Assembly (NCBI GenBank): GCA_964368445.1
Contig: CAYJAY010000002.1
Location: 62,001 to 126,000 of the forward strand
Direction: 5' to 3'
Length of the DNA: 64,000 nucleotides
DNA from: CAYJAY01 sp964368445
GTDB taxonomy: Bacteria; Bacillota; Clostridia; Oscillospirales; Ruminococcaceae
Notes under the pieces: generated by a model
The model's database searches: none
What the model was told of the DNA's origin: nothing
What the model saw: only the letters and a program-made list of their open reading frames with translations
Position numbers and translations under genes: made by a program
Shown here: positions 25,295 to 33,112 of the stretch, in pieces
How the letters are laid out: every line of letters starts with the position of its first letter
How positions within the stretch are numbered: the first letter of the stretch is position 1

Positions 25295-26537
25295 TTAACG
25301 TTACCTTAACACTGTTTAATGTCTCTAAAACCGCGGTTTCCACCTCGCTTTCAGGGTTAAACAAAGAATCATATCTAAAAAATGCTATCCCACTACAGCC
25401 GGCTTTGCGCACCATTTCGATTTGGCGAGCTATTATATCATTATCGGCTTTCCACTCATCCACGCCATTTCCGGCAAATTCATCTTGTACTCCAACTTTA
25501 TAAAAAGCAATTCCGATTATAATGTCTTTGAGTTTAACAACATCTTGCCATTCTTTAAGTATCGCTTCAAACGGACTTGTTTCGTTTAAAAAACCATAAT
25601 ATATCTGGGGCGCAAAATAATCCGAGTAGTTTGCAACCGCCTGCATTTTATTTATGTCAAGATAATGTGTATTATAGTTTCTCTCGATCGAACCGTCCGG
25701 ACTTATTCCAAAAGCAATGTCTTTGTCAAACGCTTTTATATCGTCATAAGCTCTTTCGATAATAGTGCTTATTCTTTCTCGTCTAAAATCTCCAATCGTT
25801 CTTGACGAATTTTCGGCATCAAAAAACATGCTGTCAAAACTTTCGTCGGTTGTAGGATAAAAATAATCGTCTATATGAACGCCATCAACATCATAGTTTT
25901 CGATAATTTCCAAAACTATTTGTGAAAAAATTGCCTCGCTGTGGCTGCTTGAAGGGTTGATAAAAGAGCGTTGTTCAACCGAGGCAACTATCTCGCCATA
26001 ATCCGTTTTAAGCGAATTAATATAGTCGACATTTTGCTTTGACTGTGAGCTACTTAACCTAAATGGGTTTAACCACGCATGTATCTTGATATTATTTTGT
26101 TTGCATTTTTCCACAACCATTCTGAAATAGTCCTCGTTATTTTGCTTTTCGGGATATGTAACCCCAAAAGCAGACGGCACTATCGTTGAGTTATAAAAAG
26201 CGTCGCCAAACGCCCGAACATGAAAATACACATCGGTTGTTCCTATTGATTTCAAATTTTCAATCATCTTGTCAAGATTTTGTTCGAAACTATTGTTGCT
26301 CATATCCGAAAGCAATCCCGTTATATCGAGATAACTAACCCAAACAGCTACTATAAATTCGTCTTCCTGTTTATTCATGTTAAAAAATGTTTCAACAAAT
26401 TCATCTTGTTGAACCAAAAAATCGGTTTCATTTAGGTTGTTTGAAACAGTTGAAATATTCTCACAATATCCGCAAGAAACTAAAATCACCACTAGTAAGA
26501 TAACCGCTAGTATACAGCTATGTTTTATAAACAGCAT
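25284..26537 (-). CDS. GHL10 family (glycosyl-hydrolase-like) lipoprotein
   Basis: 417 residues. The N-terminus is a lipoprotein signal with LVSCGYC (Cys at about 22). The rest is a GHL10 (DUF187) TIM barrel: VAVWVSYLDITGLL, then DVYFHVRAFGDAFY, KIHAWLNPFRLS, DGVHIDDYFYP and GISPDGSIERN follow the family pattern with conserved Asp residues. Homologues probably cleave cell-wall or exported glycans; no activity is proven for this branch. It is divergent from the YtrA-type regulator and heads the protease operon. Attached to the outer face of the membrane. Confidence 0.87.
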   Translation of the reverse strand: MLFIKHSCILAVILLVVILVSCGYCENISTVSNNLNETDFLVQQDEFVETFFNMNKQEDEFIVAVWVSYLDITGLLSDMSNNSFEQNLDKMIENLKSIGTTDVYFHVRAFGDAFYNSTIVPSAFGVTYPEKQNNEDYFRMVVEKCKQNNIKIHAWLNPFRLSSSQSKQNVDYINSLKTDYGEIVASVEQRSFINPSSSHSEAIFSQIVLEIIENYDVDGVHIDDYFYPTTDESFDSMFFDAENSSRTIGDFRRERISTIIERAYDDIKAFDKDIAFGISPDGSIERNYNTHYLDINKMQAVANYSDYFAPQIYYGFLNETSPFEAILKEWQDVVKLKDIIIGIAFYKVGVQDEFAGNGVDEWKADNDIIARQIEMVRKAGCSGIAFFRYDSLFNPESEVETAVLETLNSVKVTLNEK

Positions 26538-26599
26538 GAAGCAAAAATTCCTTTTTATCTATTCATATGCTGTTAACTTTTTATTAATACTAATTGCTA

Positions 26600-26628
26600 T
26601 TGACTTTTTCAACAATAAAGTATATAGT
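26600..26628 (+). promoter_or_regulatory. Promoter of the YtrA-type regulator operon
   Basis: TTGACT at 26600-26605 and TATAGT at 26623-26628, with an ideal 17-bp spacer. The -10 lies inside the palindrome at 26624-26652. Confidence 0.75.
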
Positions 26629-26652
26629 GTATATATTGAACATATACACTAT
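26624..26652. promoter_or_regulatory. Palindromic operator, probably for the YtrA-type repressor
   Basis: A perfect 11-bp inverted repeat, ATAGTGTATAT (26624-26634) and its complement (26642-26652), with a 7-nt spacer. It covers the -10 region and the likely start of transcription and ends two bases before the CGGAGG site. The AGTGTA...TACACT half-sites resemble those of GntR/YtrA repressors. This implies autoregulation of the regulator-ABC operon. Confidence 0.75.
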
Positions 26653-26667
26653 TTCGGAGGTTATCAT

Positions 26668-27042
26668 GTGAACATAATTATTTCCAACGCAGATGGTCGC
26701 CCAATATACGAGCAGATCTACGATACGGTTAAAAATTCTGTTATTTCCGGAGAGCTTAAAAGCGGCGAAATTTTGCCATCAATTCGAAACCTTGCAAAAG
26801 ACCTTAAAATAAGCGTTATAACGACAAAGCGCGCATATGACGAGCTTGAGAAAGACGGGTTTATATATTCCGTAACCGGCAAAGGTTCGTTTGTTGCGGA
26901 AAAAAACATCGAGCTTGTTCGCGAAACCCATCTCAAAGAGATCGAGGAATATATTAAAAAGATACTGTTTCTTTCAAAAAGCCTCGACATCTCACAACAA
27001 CAAATTATAGAAATGTTCAACATTTTGTCTAAGGAGGATTAG
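26668..27042 (+). CDS. GntR-family regulator, YtrA subfamily
   Basis: 124 residues from GTG at 26668 (CGGAGG, 7-nt spacer); the ATG two bases earlier is followed at once by a stop. A winged helix-turn-helix (GRPIYEQIYDTVKNSVISG, then LPSIRNLAKDLKISV and the wing ending VTGKGSFV) is followed by only about 45 residues of helix, the size of the YtrA subfamily. YtrA-type repressors control adjacent ABC transporters in response to wall-active compounds or other signals. It is followed by an ATPase gene 3 bp away and a permease gene, with its palindromic operator upstream. Confidence 0.93.
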   Translation: MNIIISNADGRPIYEQIYDTVKNSVISGELKSGEILPSIRNLAKDLKISVITTKRAYDELEKDGFIYSVTGKGSFVAEKNIELVRETHLKEIEEYIKKILFLSKSLDISQQQIIEMFNILSKED

Positions 27043-27045
27043 AGG

Positions 27046-27906
27046 ATGTCTTTAAATATCGATGCGATTAATGTTAAAAACCTTTCAAAAACCTATCCCG
27101 ATTTCTCGCTGTCAGGCGTTTCATTTTCCCTTCCAAAAGGCTGTATACTTGGGCTTATAGGGCAAAACGGAGCCGGCAAAACCACTGTGATTAAGCTTAT
27201 CTTAAACACTATTCGCCAAACCGGTGGAAACATTTCGGTCTTAGGAACAAACAACCACAGCAAAGATTTTGCCCAAACAAAGCAGGATATAGGGTTTGTT
27301 TTTGACCAAGCAAATTTCCCGCTTGTTTTGACACCACACAACATCAACACCATTATGAAGCGTGTTTATAAAAATTGGAGTTGTGAACAGTTTTTCGACT
27401 ATTTAAAAAAATTTAACCTGCCTGCCAAAAAGCCGTTTAAAGATTTTTCCAAAGGTATGCGCATGAAGCTTTCTATAGCAGTTGCTTTATCACATGGCGC
27501 AAAACTGCTTATTTTGGACGAAGCGACAAGCGGCCTTGACCCCGTTGCACGCGAGGAGATACTCGACATATTAAACGAATTCACACGAGACGAAAACCAT
27601 TCTGTTTTAATCTCGTCACACATCACGAGCGACCTTGAAAAGATTTGCGACTATATTATGTTTTTAAAAGATGGAAAGCTTGTTTTATGCGAACAAAAAG
27701 ATATGTTGCTTGAAAAGTATTCTCTTTTAAAACTAACTCAACAAGAATTTTTGTCTGTACCTACCTTTGCTATAGTCGCAAAGTTTGAAAAACCCTATGG
27801 TTTTGATCTTCTTGTGCAAAAACATTTGGTTTCCTCGGTTTTTCGGTCGGAACATTTTTCGCTTGAAGATTTAATTTTGTTGCTTTCAAAGGAGGGTTCA
27901 AGATGA
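27046..27906 (+). CDS. ABC transporter ATP-binding protein
   Basis: 286 residues. Walker A GQNGAGKTT at 39-47, Q-loop region DIGFVFDQ, ABC signature FSKGMRMKLS, Walker B LLILDEATSGLDP and an H-loop SSH. The last 80 residues (about 205-286) form the short C-terminal extension typical of YtrB/BcrA-type ATPases. With the next gene it makes an ABC-2 transporter. It lies 3 bp after the regulator and overlaps the permease by 4 bp, so all three are one operon, likely repressed by the YtrA protein. Confidence 0.94.
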   Translation: MSLNIDAINVKNLSKTYPDFSLSGVSFSLPKGCILGLIGQNGAGKTTVIKLILNTIRQTGGNISVLGTNNHSKDFAQTKQDIGFVFDQANFPLVLTPHNINTIMKRVYKNWSCEQFFDYLKKFNLPAKKPFKDFSKGMRMKLSIAVALSHGAKLLILDEATSGLDPVAREEILDILNEFTRDENHSVLISSHITSDLEKICDYIMFLKDGKLVLCEQKDMLLEKYSLLKLTQQEFLSVPTFAIVAKFEKPYGFDLLVQKHLVSSVFRSEHFSLEDLILLLSKEGSR

Positions 27907-28511
27907 CTGCTTTAATTATCAAAGATTTTTTGGTTATCAAAAAACAATATCTTAAATTTTTTATTTTTGCGATTGCATTTCTTGTGTTTAACACAAACGA
28001 CTTCACTACAACATTTTTGTATATTACCGGCGCACTGTTGCCGATTTCCGCAATTGCATACGACCAACAGACCAATTGGGACGACTATTGCATGGCTCTT
28101 CCTCTTTCGATTAACCAGATTGTCATAAGCAAATATGTTTTAGGTATCCTAGCAACGGGTTTTATGTATGTTTTTGTTTCGGCACTAACATTTCTATCCA
28201 ACTTAGTTTTCACACGATCGTTATCAGTTTTTTTTACTTTGACACCGCTTTACGGAATGATTTTTTCTCTTATGGTAATATCGTTTTATCTGCCTTTCAT
28301 CATAAAATTTGGTGTTGAAAAAGCAAGGGTTATAGTTATTTTGCTTGGTGCTTTAATGGGTTCGGGAATAGCTTTGTTTGCATATTCAAACAGGTCGTTC
28401 AGTTTTGTTGTTTCGGGTTTTTCTCTTGTATCTATGTTTATAATAGCCCTTATTTTCACGGTTTGTTCAATTTTTCTGTCAATACATTTTTATAAAAAGA
28501 GATATAGTTAA
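27903..28511 (+). CDS. ABC-2 type transporter permease
   Basis: 202 residues with about six membrane segments. The N-terminus MTALIIKDFLVIKKQYLK and the short ITGALLPISAIAYDQQTNWDDYCMALP motif are typical of ABC-2 permeases of the PF13346-like type found beside YtrA regulators. It partners with the upstream ATPase. Substrate is unknown; relatives export or detoxify wall-active peptides. Ends 48 bp before a bidirectional terminator. Confidence 0.88.
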   Translation: MTALIIKDFLVIKKQYLKFFIFAIAFLVFNTNDFTTTFLYITGALLPISAIAYDQQTNWDDYCMALPLSINQIVISKYVLGILATGFMYVFVSALTFLSNLVFTRSLSVFFTLTPLYGMIFSLMVISFYLPFIIKFGVEKARVIVILLGALMGSGIALFAYSNRSFSFVVSGFSLVSMFIIALIFTVCSIFLSIHFYKKRYS

Positions 28512-28558
28512 TAATTTTCAAAAACGAATATTGGTTGCAAATCATCATATATTAAAAA

Positions 28559-28624
28559 GGAACAGTCTTTGTTGTTACGAGATAGCGAATTTTTGCCATC
28601 GTTCGAAACTTGATCGACTGTTCC
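28559..28624. terminator. Bidirectional terminator-like hairpin, second copy of a repeated form
   Basis: Arms GGAACAGTC (28559-28567) and GACTGTTCC (28616-28624) with a 48-nt loop, followed by CTGTTTTATTTTT on the plus strand. It separates the ABC operon from the convergent DHH gene. The first 20 bases and the last 11 match the hairpin at 10571-10609 closely. Confidence 0.65.
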
Positions 28625-28666
28625 CTGTTTTATTTTTGCTTTTATATTGTCCTCTTGCTTAAAAAA

Positions 28667-29581
28667 CTATTCGTGTTCTACAAGTTCTTTAAGCAAAGAC
28701 GCAACTTTTTCATCCATCAATTCGTTAATAAACTGGCAAGTGCCAACAGCCCTGTGGCCGCCACCGCCATATTTAAGCATTAGCTTACCGACATCTACTT
28801 TAGAAGTGCGGTTTAAAACCGAATGTCCAACGGCACAGCTACATCCTCTTCCGACACGTCCGCTAACTATCCACACCGAAATGTTTTGTTTGGGATACAT
28901 GCTATAAACCAAAAAGCGATTGCCGGAATAGATAGTCTCAAGCCCCCTAAGGTCACTTATGATAACATCGCCCTCAATGCGTGTATGTTCTTTTACCATC
29001 TCGATGAACTTTTCGTTTTGCTCCCAATATGCGTCCACACGTTCTTTTACATCGGGCATTTCAAGCATTTCTTCAATGCTCATAGTCAAACAACAATCGA
29101 TTAACTTTTCCATCAACGCATAGTTCGAAATAGTGAAGTCTCTCCACCTTCCAAGGCCGGTTCTGGGATCCATTAAAAACCCCATTAAAATCCAACCGGT
29201 TGGGTTTTGTATCTCGTCGATAGTTAGATCAGCTGAATCGACTTTATCAACAGCCCACATCATGTCGTCAAGACCCGGGAAAGTTTTTTCGCCGCCATAA
29301 TATTCATAGATTATCCTTGCGCAAGACGGGGTTATTCGGCTTTCACCGTTAAATTTACCCTCTAGTGCAAGTCTTTCATGTTCGCTTGAATGGTGGTCGA
29401 ACCAAAGACCACAACCCGGAACAAACGGAACGTTTGCTAGACAATCGTTTTCTGTTATCTCGATCAAGCCGTCTTGCAAATCTTTTGGATGCGCAAATTT
29501 CCAATTGTCAATTATGCCTTGTTTTTTCAACAACGCAGCACAAGCAAGCCCGTCAAAATCCGATCTGGTTACTAATCTCAC
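28667..29581 (-). CDS. DHH-family phosphoesterase
   Basis: 304 residues. DHH domain motifs: RSDFDGLACAALL at 6-18, PFVPGCGLWFDHHSS with the DHH triad near 65, and a central WAVDKVDSAD aspartate. The C-terminal DHHA1 domain ends in KYGGGGHRAVG. These give a two-metal phosphodiesterase; family members hydrolyse cyclic dinucleotides, nanoRNA or polyphosphate. This one lacks membrane or PAS parts, so it resembles the short exopolyphosphatase-like/NrnA-like group. It starts with GTG at 29581, GGAGG with 9-nt spacer. Which nucleotide it uses cannot be told from sequence. Confidence 0.88.
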   Translation of the reverse strand: MRLVTRSDFDGLACAALLKKQGIIDNWKFAHPKDLQDGLIEITENDCLANVPFVPGCGLWFDHHSSEHERLALEGKFNGESRITPSCARIIYEYYGGEKTFPGLDDMMWAVDKVDSADLTIDEIQNPTGWILMGFLMDPRTGLGRWRDFTISNYALMEKLIDCCLTMSIEEMLEMPDVKERVDAYWEQNEKFIEMVKEHTRIEGDVIISDLRGLETIYSGNRFLVYSMYPKQNISVWIVSGRVGRGCSCAVGHSVLNRTSKVDVGKLMLKYGGGGHRAVGTCQFINELMDEKVASLLKELVEHE

Positions 29582-29671
29582 TTATATATACCTCCATAAT
29601 GAGAATAAAATTAATAAAATTCTTTTTCATAGTTATTGTATCATGTAAGTTGTAAAACTTCAATGAGTATA

Positions 29672-30334
29672 TTATGAATTTACTGCTAATTGCCCCGTAA
29701 ACCCAAGATTTAGTAGCATATTATACGCGTCAAATACATGTTGTGGAATAAATTGTGGTATTTGGTACCCTTTTTTTGCGTAAACATCAATTCTCTGAAA
29801 GTCTCCAACAACAACTTCTATCGCGGTTTTCTCATCAATCCCTTGTTTTTTTGAAGCTTCGATATACTGTTCAATCGTTTGTTTTGGAGATGTCACAACA
29901 ATTTCAATCTCTTTCCAATACACCTTTAAAGCGGCATAAATTCTTCGTTCCATAAACGGTTTATGAACAGCGATTATCTTAGAAACATTAATTTGATTTT
30001 TCATAAGCAGCTCTTTAGAAAAAATAATATTCTCTGCCGTGTTAGTCGATTGGTTTTCGATAATTACATCTTCCGTCGGAACACCGTTTTCAATCGCTAT
30101 CTTAGCGAACATCTCGGCTTCGCTTATGTCAAATCTCCCTTTTGTGTTTCTCCCTAATCCCCCCGAAAAAAGGATTTTTTTCGAAAATCCAAGTTTATAT
30201 AGCTCTGCCGCCCTTGTTGCTATCTCGACATTATAGCTTCCAAACCCAACTATGCAATCGGCGTTAGACAACTCCATGTTCAAAAGCATATAATCCCAAA
30301 GTATCGCAAGATTTTCGTAAGTTGGTTTGTCCAT
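29672..30334 (-). CDS. YdcF/ElyC family protein (DUF218)
   Basis: 220 residues, no membrane span. The DUF218 fold is indicated by CIVGFGSYNVEIATRA, LYKLGFSKKILFSGGLG, the ENQSTNTAENIIFS motif and KIIAVHKPFMERR. Members bind or act on small ligands and some influence envelope glycan or lipid-carrier metabolism; a soluble form like this is close to E. coli YdcF, which binds S-adenosylmethionine. Precise role unknown. A GGACG site stands ahead of the ATG. It is downstream on the same strand of nothing close and is probably monocistronic. Confidence 0.85.
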   Translation of the reverse strand: MDKPTYENLAILWDYMLLNMELSNADCIVGFGSYNVEIATRAAELYKLGFSKKILFSGGLGRNTKGRFDISEAEMFAKIAIENGVPTEDVIIENQSTNTAENIIFSKELLMKNQINVSKIIAVHKPFMERRIYAALKVYWKEIEIVVTSPKQTIEQYIEASKKQGIDEKTAIEVVVGDFQRIDVYAKKGYQIPQFIPQHVFDAYNMLLNLGFTGQLAVNS

Positions 30335-30702
30335 CTCTTGACCCGTCCTTTAATATTAAATTTATTATAAAATGATTAATAACCACAAGGTGTATAAAAC
30401 AAAACAACAAATGTTGTTCCCCACTCTTTTGGTGATGATAATAACATTATATCATTTGTTAACCCGGTTTCAATGATAAAACTATTTTTTTTTTATTTTT
30501 AATAAATTAAAGTGTTGAAAAATGCATAGATTTTATATTTTCCAGATATCGCAAAACCGCAAAAAAAATTAACATTTTTTTAACTACGCCTTGTTTGCAA
30601 TAAACATAAAATTATGCTAAAATACCTTGTATTTAGTGAATCAAAAAACAAGTAAAAATTAATTAAAAGAAATATATCTTTAAAAAGCAGAAAGGCAACC
30701 AA
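30335..30702. other. 368-bp intergenic region between divergent genes
   Basis: Very AT-rich. It holds the promoter and ribosome site of the GNAT gene (right end), a small AACAAC/GTTGTT hairpin near 30403-30418, and presumably the promoter of the YdcF-like gene on the left. No open frame with a ribosome site and no RNA gene was seen. Confidence 0.6.
30595..30623 (+). promoter_or_regulatory. Promoter of the GNAT gene
   Basis: TTGCAA at 30595-30600 and TAAAAT at 30618-30623, spacer 17 bp, with a TG extended -10 at 30615-30616. The GNAT start is 80 bp downstream. Confidence 0.7.
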
Positions 30703-31353
30703 ATGATTATACGAAACGAGAAAAAAGAAGACTACCGTGCTGTTGAGGAATTAACAAGAGAGGCTTTTTGGAATCTTCAAGTACCCGGTTGTAACGAGCA
30801 CTATATCGTGAACCAAATGAGAACTCACGAAGATTTTGTGCTCGAGCTTGCTTTTGTGTTAGAGGAGAACGGCAAAATTCTCGCAAACGTCATGTATCTC
30901 AAAACCACACTAAAGGATCAAGATGGAAACGAGAAAAAAATTTTATCTTTCGGGCCTGTCAGCGTTCACCCCGACTATCAGCGGAACGGTTATGGCAGAA
31001 AAATTTTGGAACATTCTTTTGAAAAAGCAATTCAACTGGGATATGACACCGTTGTAATCCTCGGTTCACCGAACAACTATATCTGTTATGGTTTTAAAAA
31101 CGCGATAAGATACAACGTCAGTTTCCCAGACGGGTCAGTTCCGACAGGGTTGCTTGTGAAAGAGCTTGTTCCAAACGCGCTTGAACACAAAAAATGGACG
31201 TTTCATGCAAGCGAAGCACATCACATAGATGAGTATAAATTTGAGGAATTTGACAAAAAATTTAAACCTATGAAAAAAGAATATAAGCCGTCTCAAGAAC
31301 TTTTTTATACCTTTGTTCGCTCTTTTGTAAAAAATGACGACTTTCAAAGTTAG
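30703..31353 (+). CDS. GNAT N-acetyltransferase
   Basis: 216 residues. The GNAT fold is shown by MIIRNEKKEDYRAVEEL (strand 1/helix 1), GPVSVHPDYQRNGYGRKIL with the acetyl-CoA loop QRNGYG at 93-98, and VVILGSPNNYICYGF. The arrangement resembles the YhbS-type N-acetyltransferases with an approximately 60-residue C-terminal extension. The acceptor substrate is unknown. A GAAAGG site precedes the ATG. The gene is a single unit with its own promoter and a strong terminator. Confidence 0.9.
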   Translation: MIIRNEKKEDYRAVEELTREAFWNLQVPGCNEHYIVNQMRTHEDFVLELAFVLEENGKILANVMYLKTTLKDQDGNEKKILSFGPVSVHPDYQRNGYGRKILEHSFEKAIQLGYDTVVILGSPNNYICYGFKNAIRYNVSFPDGSVPTGLLVKELVPNALEHKKWTFHASEAHHIDEYKFEEFDKKFKPMKKEYKPSQELFYTFVRSFVKNDDFQS

Positions 31354-31393
31354 AACGATTATCAATATTTCAGTTAAGCACAATTATTTCAAT

Positions 31394-31441
31394 ATACAAA
31401 AATCTACCGTCTGCATAATCGCAGACGGTAGATTTTTGTAT
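31394..31441. terminator. Perfect 21-bp bidirectional terminator
   Basis: Arms 31394-31414 and 31421-31441 match over 21 bp around a 6-nt loop; the outer part is A-rich on one side and T-rich on the other, so either strand yields a GC stem followed by a U-run. It separates the GNAT gene from the convergent aminotransferase gene. Confidence 0.92.
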
Positions 31442-31459
31442 AAATTTATTTAAACATTG

Positions 31460-32575
31460 TTACTTTAAATCACCAATTGCGTCTATCAGACGCCAAACAT
31501 CGACGGGTATTCTAAGCCTTACCGCATTTTTTTGCATTCCGGGAAAACCAAAACTTGGCTCCACATACACTTTACGTTTGGCAAATTCCTCAAAAAGATC
31601 TGTTTCGGGGTCTTTCGCCGAAAGCGACATAATTGGGGTTGTGTCCGACGTTTCCCAAACCTCGATGTTTTTCAGGCTTTTTATGAAAATCTCTTTGCTT
31701 TGTTTAATTTTTTTCACCGACTCGCGTAAAAATGTTGTGTCAAACAGCGCCTCGGTTATTATATCATAATGAAGTTTTGGAACGGAAAAAGGAATGTCGA
31801 TTAAGTCATAGCTTTTAATAAAGTTTTTATCTGCCACCACAAAACCACAACGAAGACCGGCAAGGCCAAGACCTTTTGAAAACGAGCGCGCAACAACAAC
31901 GTTTTCAAAATCTTTGACAAGGTTCATCGCCGACTCTTTATCCTCCATAAAATCACCATAAGCCTCGTCAACAAGCACCGTTACAAAATTTTTTTTTGCT
32001 TTGCGACATATCTCTCGCATCTCTTCAAGCGGGATTATCTGTCCCGTTGGGTTGTTTGGGTTGTCTATGTAGATTAACGAATATTCCGGAGTAATAGCTT
32101 TTAAAAACTCGTCGACACAGAATTTATATCTGTTTTCCTTTCTGAGAGGCAAAGGGCAATGTTTTCCGCCGTAGGAATATAAATTCCACACGAAATCGCC
32201 AAACTGGGGCGACACACCCAAAACCTTTGTCCCTTGATCGATAAACAGGCGACACACCCTGTCAAGCGCATTAATAGAACCGCTCGACATTCTTACGTTG
32301 TCTTTTGTAAATCCGCAAATGTTTCCAAAACGTTTTTCGACACTTTCGCAAAGCGTTGCCGCAAGCGGTTCGCCATAGCTATTTATAAGTTCAAACGACG
32401 ACGGATTGGAAAGAGCCAACATCTTTTGTTTTGCATTTTCCGAAAATCCAAAGGGGTTGATGCCAAAAGAACAGTCGATTATCTCGTCTTTTGGAATACC
32501 CTTGATGCAATCCGGTTGTTCCGAGTAGCTTGAAAACCTAATCTCGTTTATGTGATACCTAAACCTGTAATTCAT
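31460..32575 (-). CDS. HisC/CobD-like PLP-dependent aminotransferase
   Basis: 371 residues, fold-type I. IDCSFGINPFG at the N-terminus, SSGSINALDRV, IDNPNNPTGQIIP, VLVDEAYGDF with the PLP aspartate, ARSFSKGLGLAGLRCG with the PLP lysine, and the C-terminal RLRIP arginine. The pattern fits histidinol-phosphate aminotransferase and threonine-phosphate decarboxylase relatives; no his or cob genes lie nearby, so the substrate is open. It is 15 bp downstream of an Rrf2 regulator gene and probably cotranscribed with it. Confidence 0.88.
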   Translation of the reverse strand: MNYRFRYHINEIRFSSYSEQPDCIKGIPKDEIIDCSFGINPFGFSENAKQKMLALSNPSSFELINSYGEPLAATLCESVEKRFGNICGFTKDNVRMSSGSINALDRVCRLFIDQGTKVLGVSPQFGDFVWNLYSYGGKHCPLPLRKENRYKFCVDEFLKAITPEYSLIYIDNPNNPTGQIIPLEEMREICRKAKKNFVTVLVDEAYGDFMEDKESAMNLVKDFENVVVARSFSKGLGLAGLRCGFVVADKNFIKSYDLIDIPFSVPKLHYDIITEALFDTTFLRESVKKIKQSKEIFIKSLKNIEVWETSDTTPIMSLSAKDPETDLFEEFAKRKVYVEPSFGFPGMQKNAVRLRIPVDVWRLIDAIGDLK

Positions 32576-32590
32576 TATTTTTGCTCCTTT

Positions 32591-32980
32591 TTAATCTTCA
32601 AACGTTATTTCGGAAAGCCTTTTTGAAATGGTCTCCGATATATCGGCATAAACTTTTCTGAATTTACAATAGTTTGCGGCTTCAAGCGAACAGTCGTGGT
32701 TTTCCGATAGGCAACGGTTAAACATATATTTTCCGTCCACCGTCTCGATAACATCGCGAAGGGTTATCTCTTTTGCCGGTTTTGCCAACATATATCCGCC
32801 GTTTTTCCCCTTAAATGACATAGCTATCTTATTTTCACAAAGCTTTCGTAGAATTTTAAGCGCAAACCTTTCGGAAACCGCCGTTTCTTTTGCGATTGTC
32901 GACGCTTCAATTTTACCATTTTTCTCTGAAAGGTAGGATACAATTCTAACCGCATAATCTGCTTCTTGTGTCATGTACAT
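32591..32980 (-). CDS. Rrf2-family transcriptional regulator
   Basis: 129 residues. An N-terminal winged helix (MTQEADYAVRIVSYLSE, then ASTIAKETAVSERFALKIL and the wing KGKNGGYMLAKP) is followed by a dimer helix. Cysteines at 90, 97 and 105 (CX6CX7C) are placed like the Fe-S ligands of IscR, NsrR and RsrR, so it may sense iron-sulfur status, nitric oxide or redox state. No isc or suf genes are adjacent; the following gene is an aminotransferase. AGGTGG lies 7 nt before the first ATG. Confidence 0.9.
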   Translation of the reverse strand: MYMTQEADYAVRIVSYLSEKNGKIEASTIAKETAVSERFALKILRKLCENKIAMSFKGKNGGYMLAKPAKEITLRDVIETVDGKYMFNRCLSENHDCSLEAANYCKFRKVYADISETISKRLSEITFED

Positions 32981-33090
32981 CTGTCGTCCACCTACATCAA
33001 AATTATATTAACCGAAATTTAGAAATGCTATGTTTTTGCTATTTTTGTCAGGGGAATTGGCTTCAGGGTGCAAAAAAAGGTATACCCTCG

Positions 33091-33111
33091 AACTTCACCA
33101 TAGGTGAAGTT
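33091..33111 (-). terminator. Hairpin after rpoD
   Basis: Perfect 9-bp arms around a 3-nt loop directly after the rpoD stop codon. On the minus strand it is followed by a small GGTATACC palindrome and seven T at 33074-33080, which together may end the rpoD transcript; on the plus strand it has TTTTT immediately after. Confidence 0.55.
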
Positions 33112-33112
33112 T

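Noticed and set aside
28667..29581. Naming the DHH protein GdpP or NrnA
   Set aside because: It lacks the membrane and PAS parts of GdpP, and short DHH-DHHA1 proteins cannot be split into NrnA or exopolyphosphatase groups by eye.
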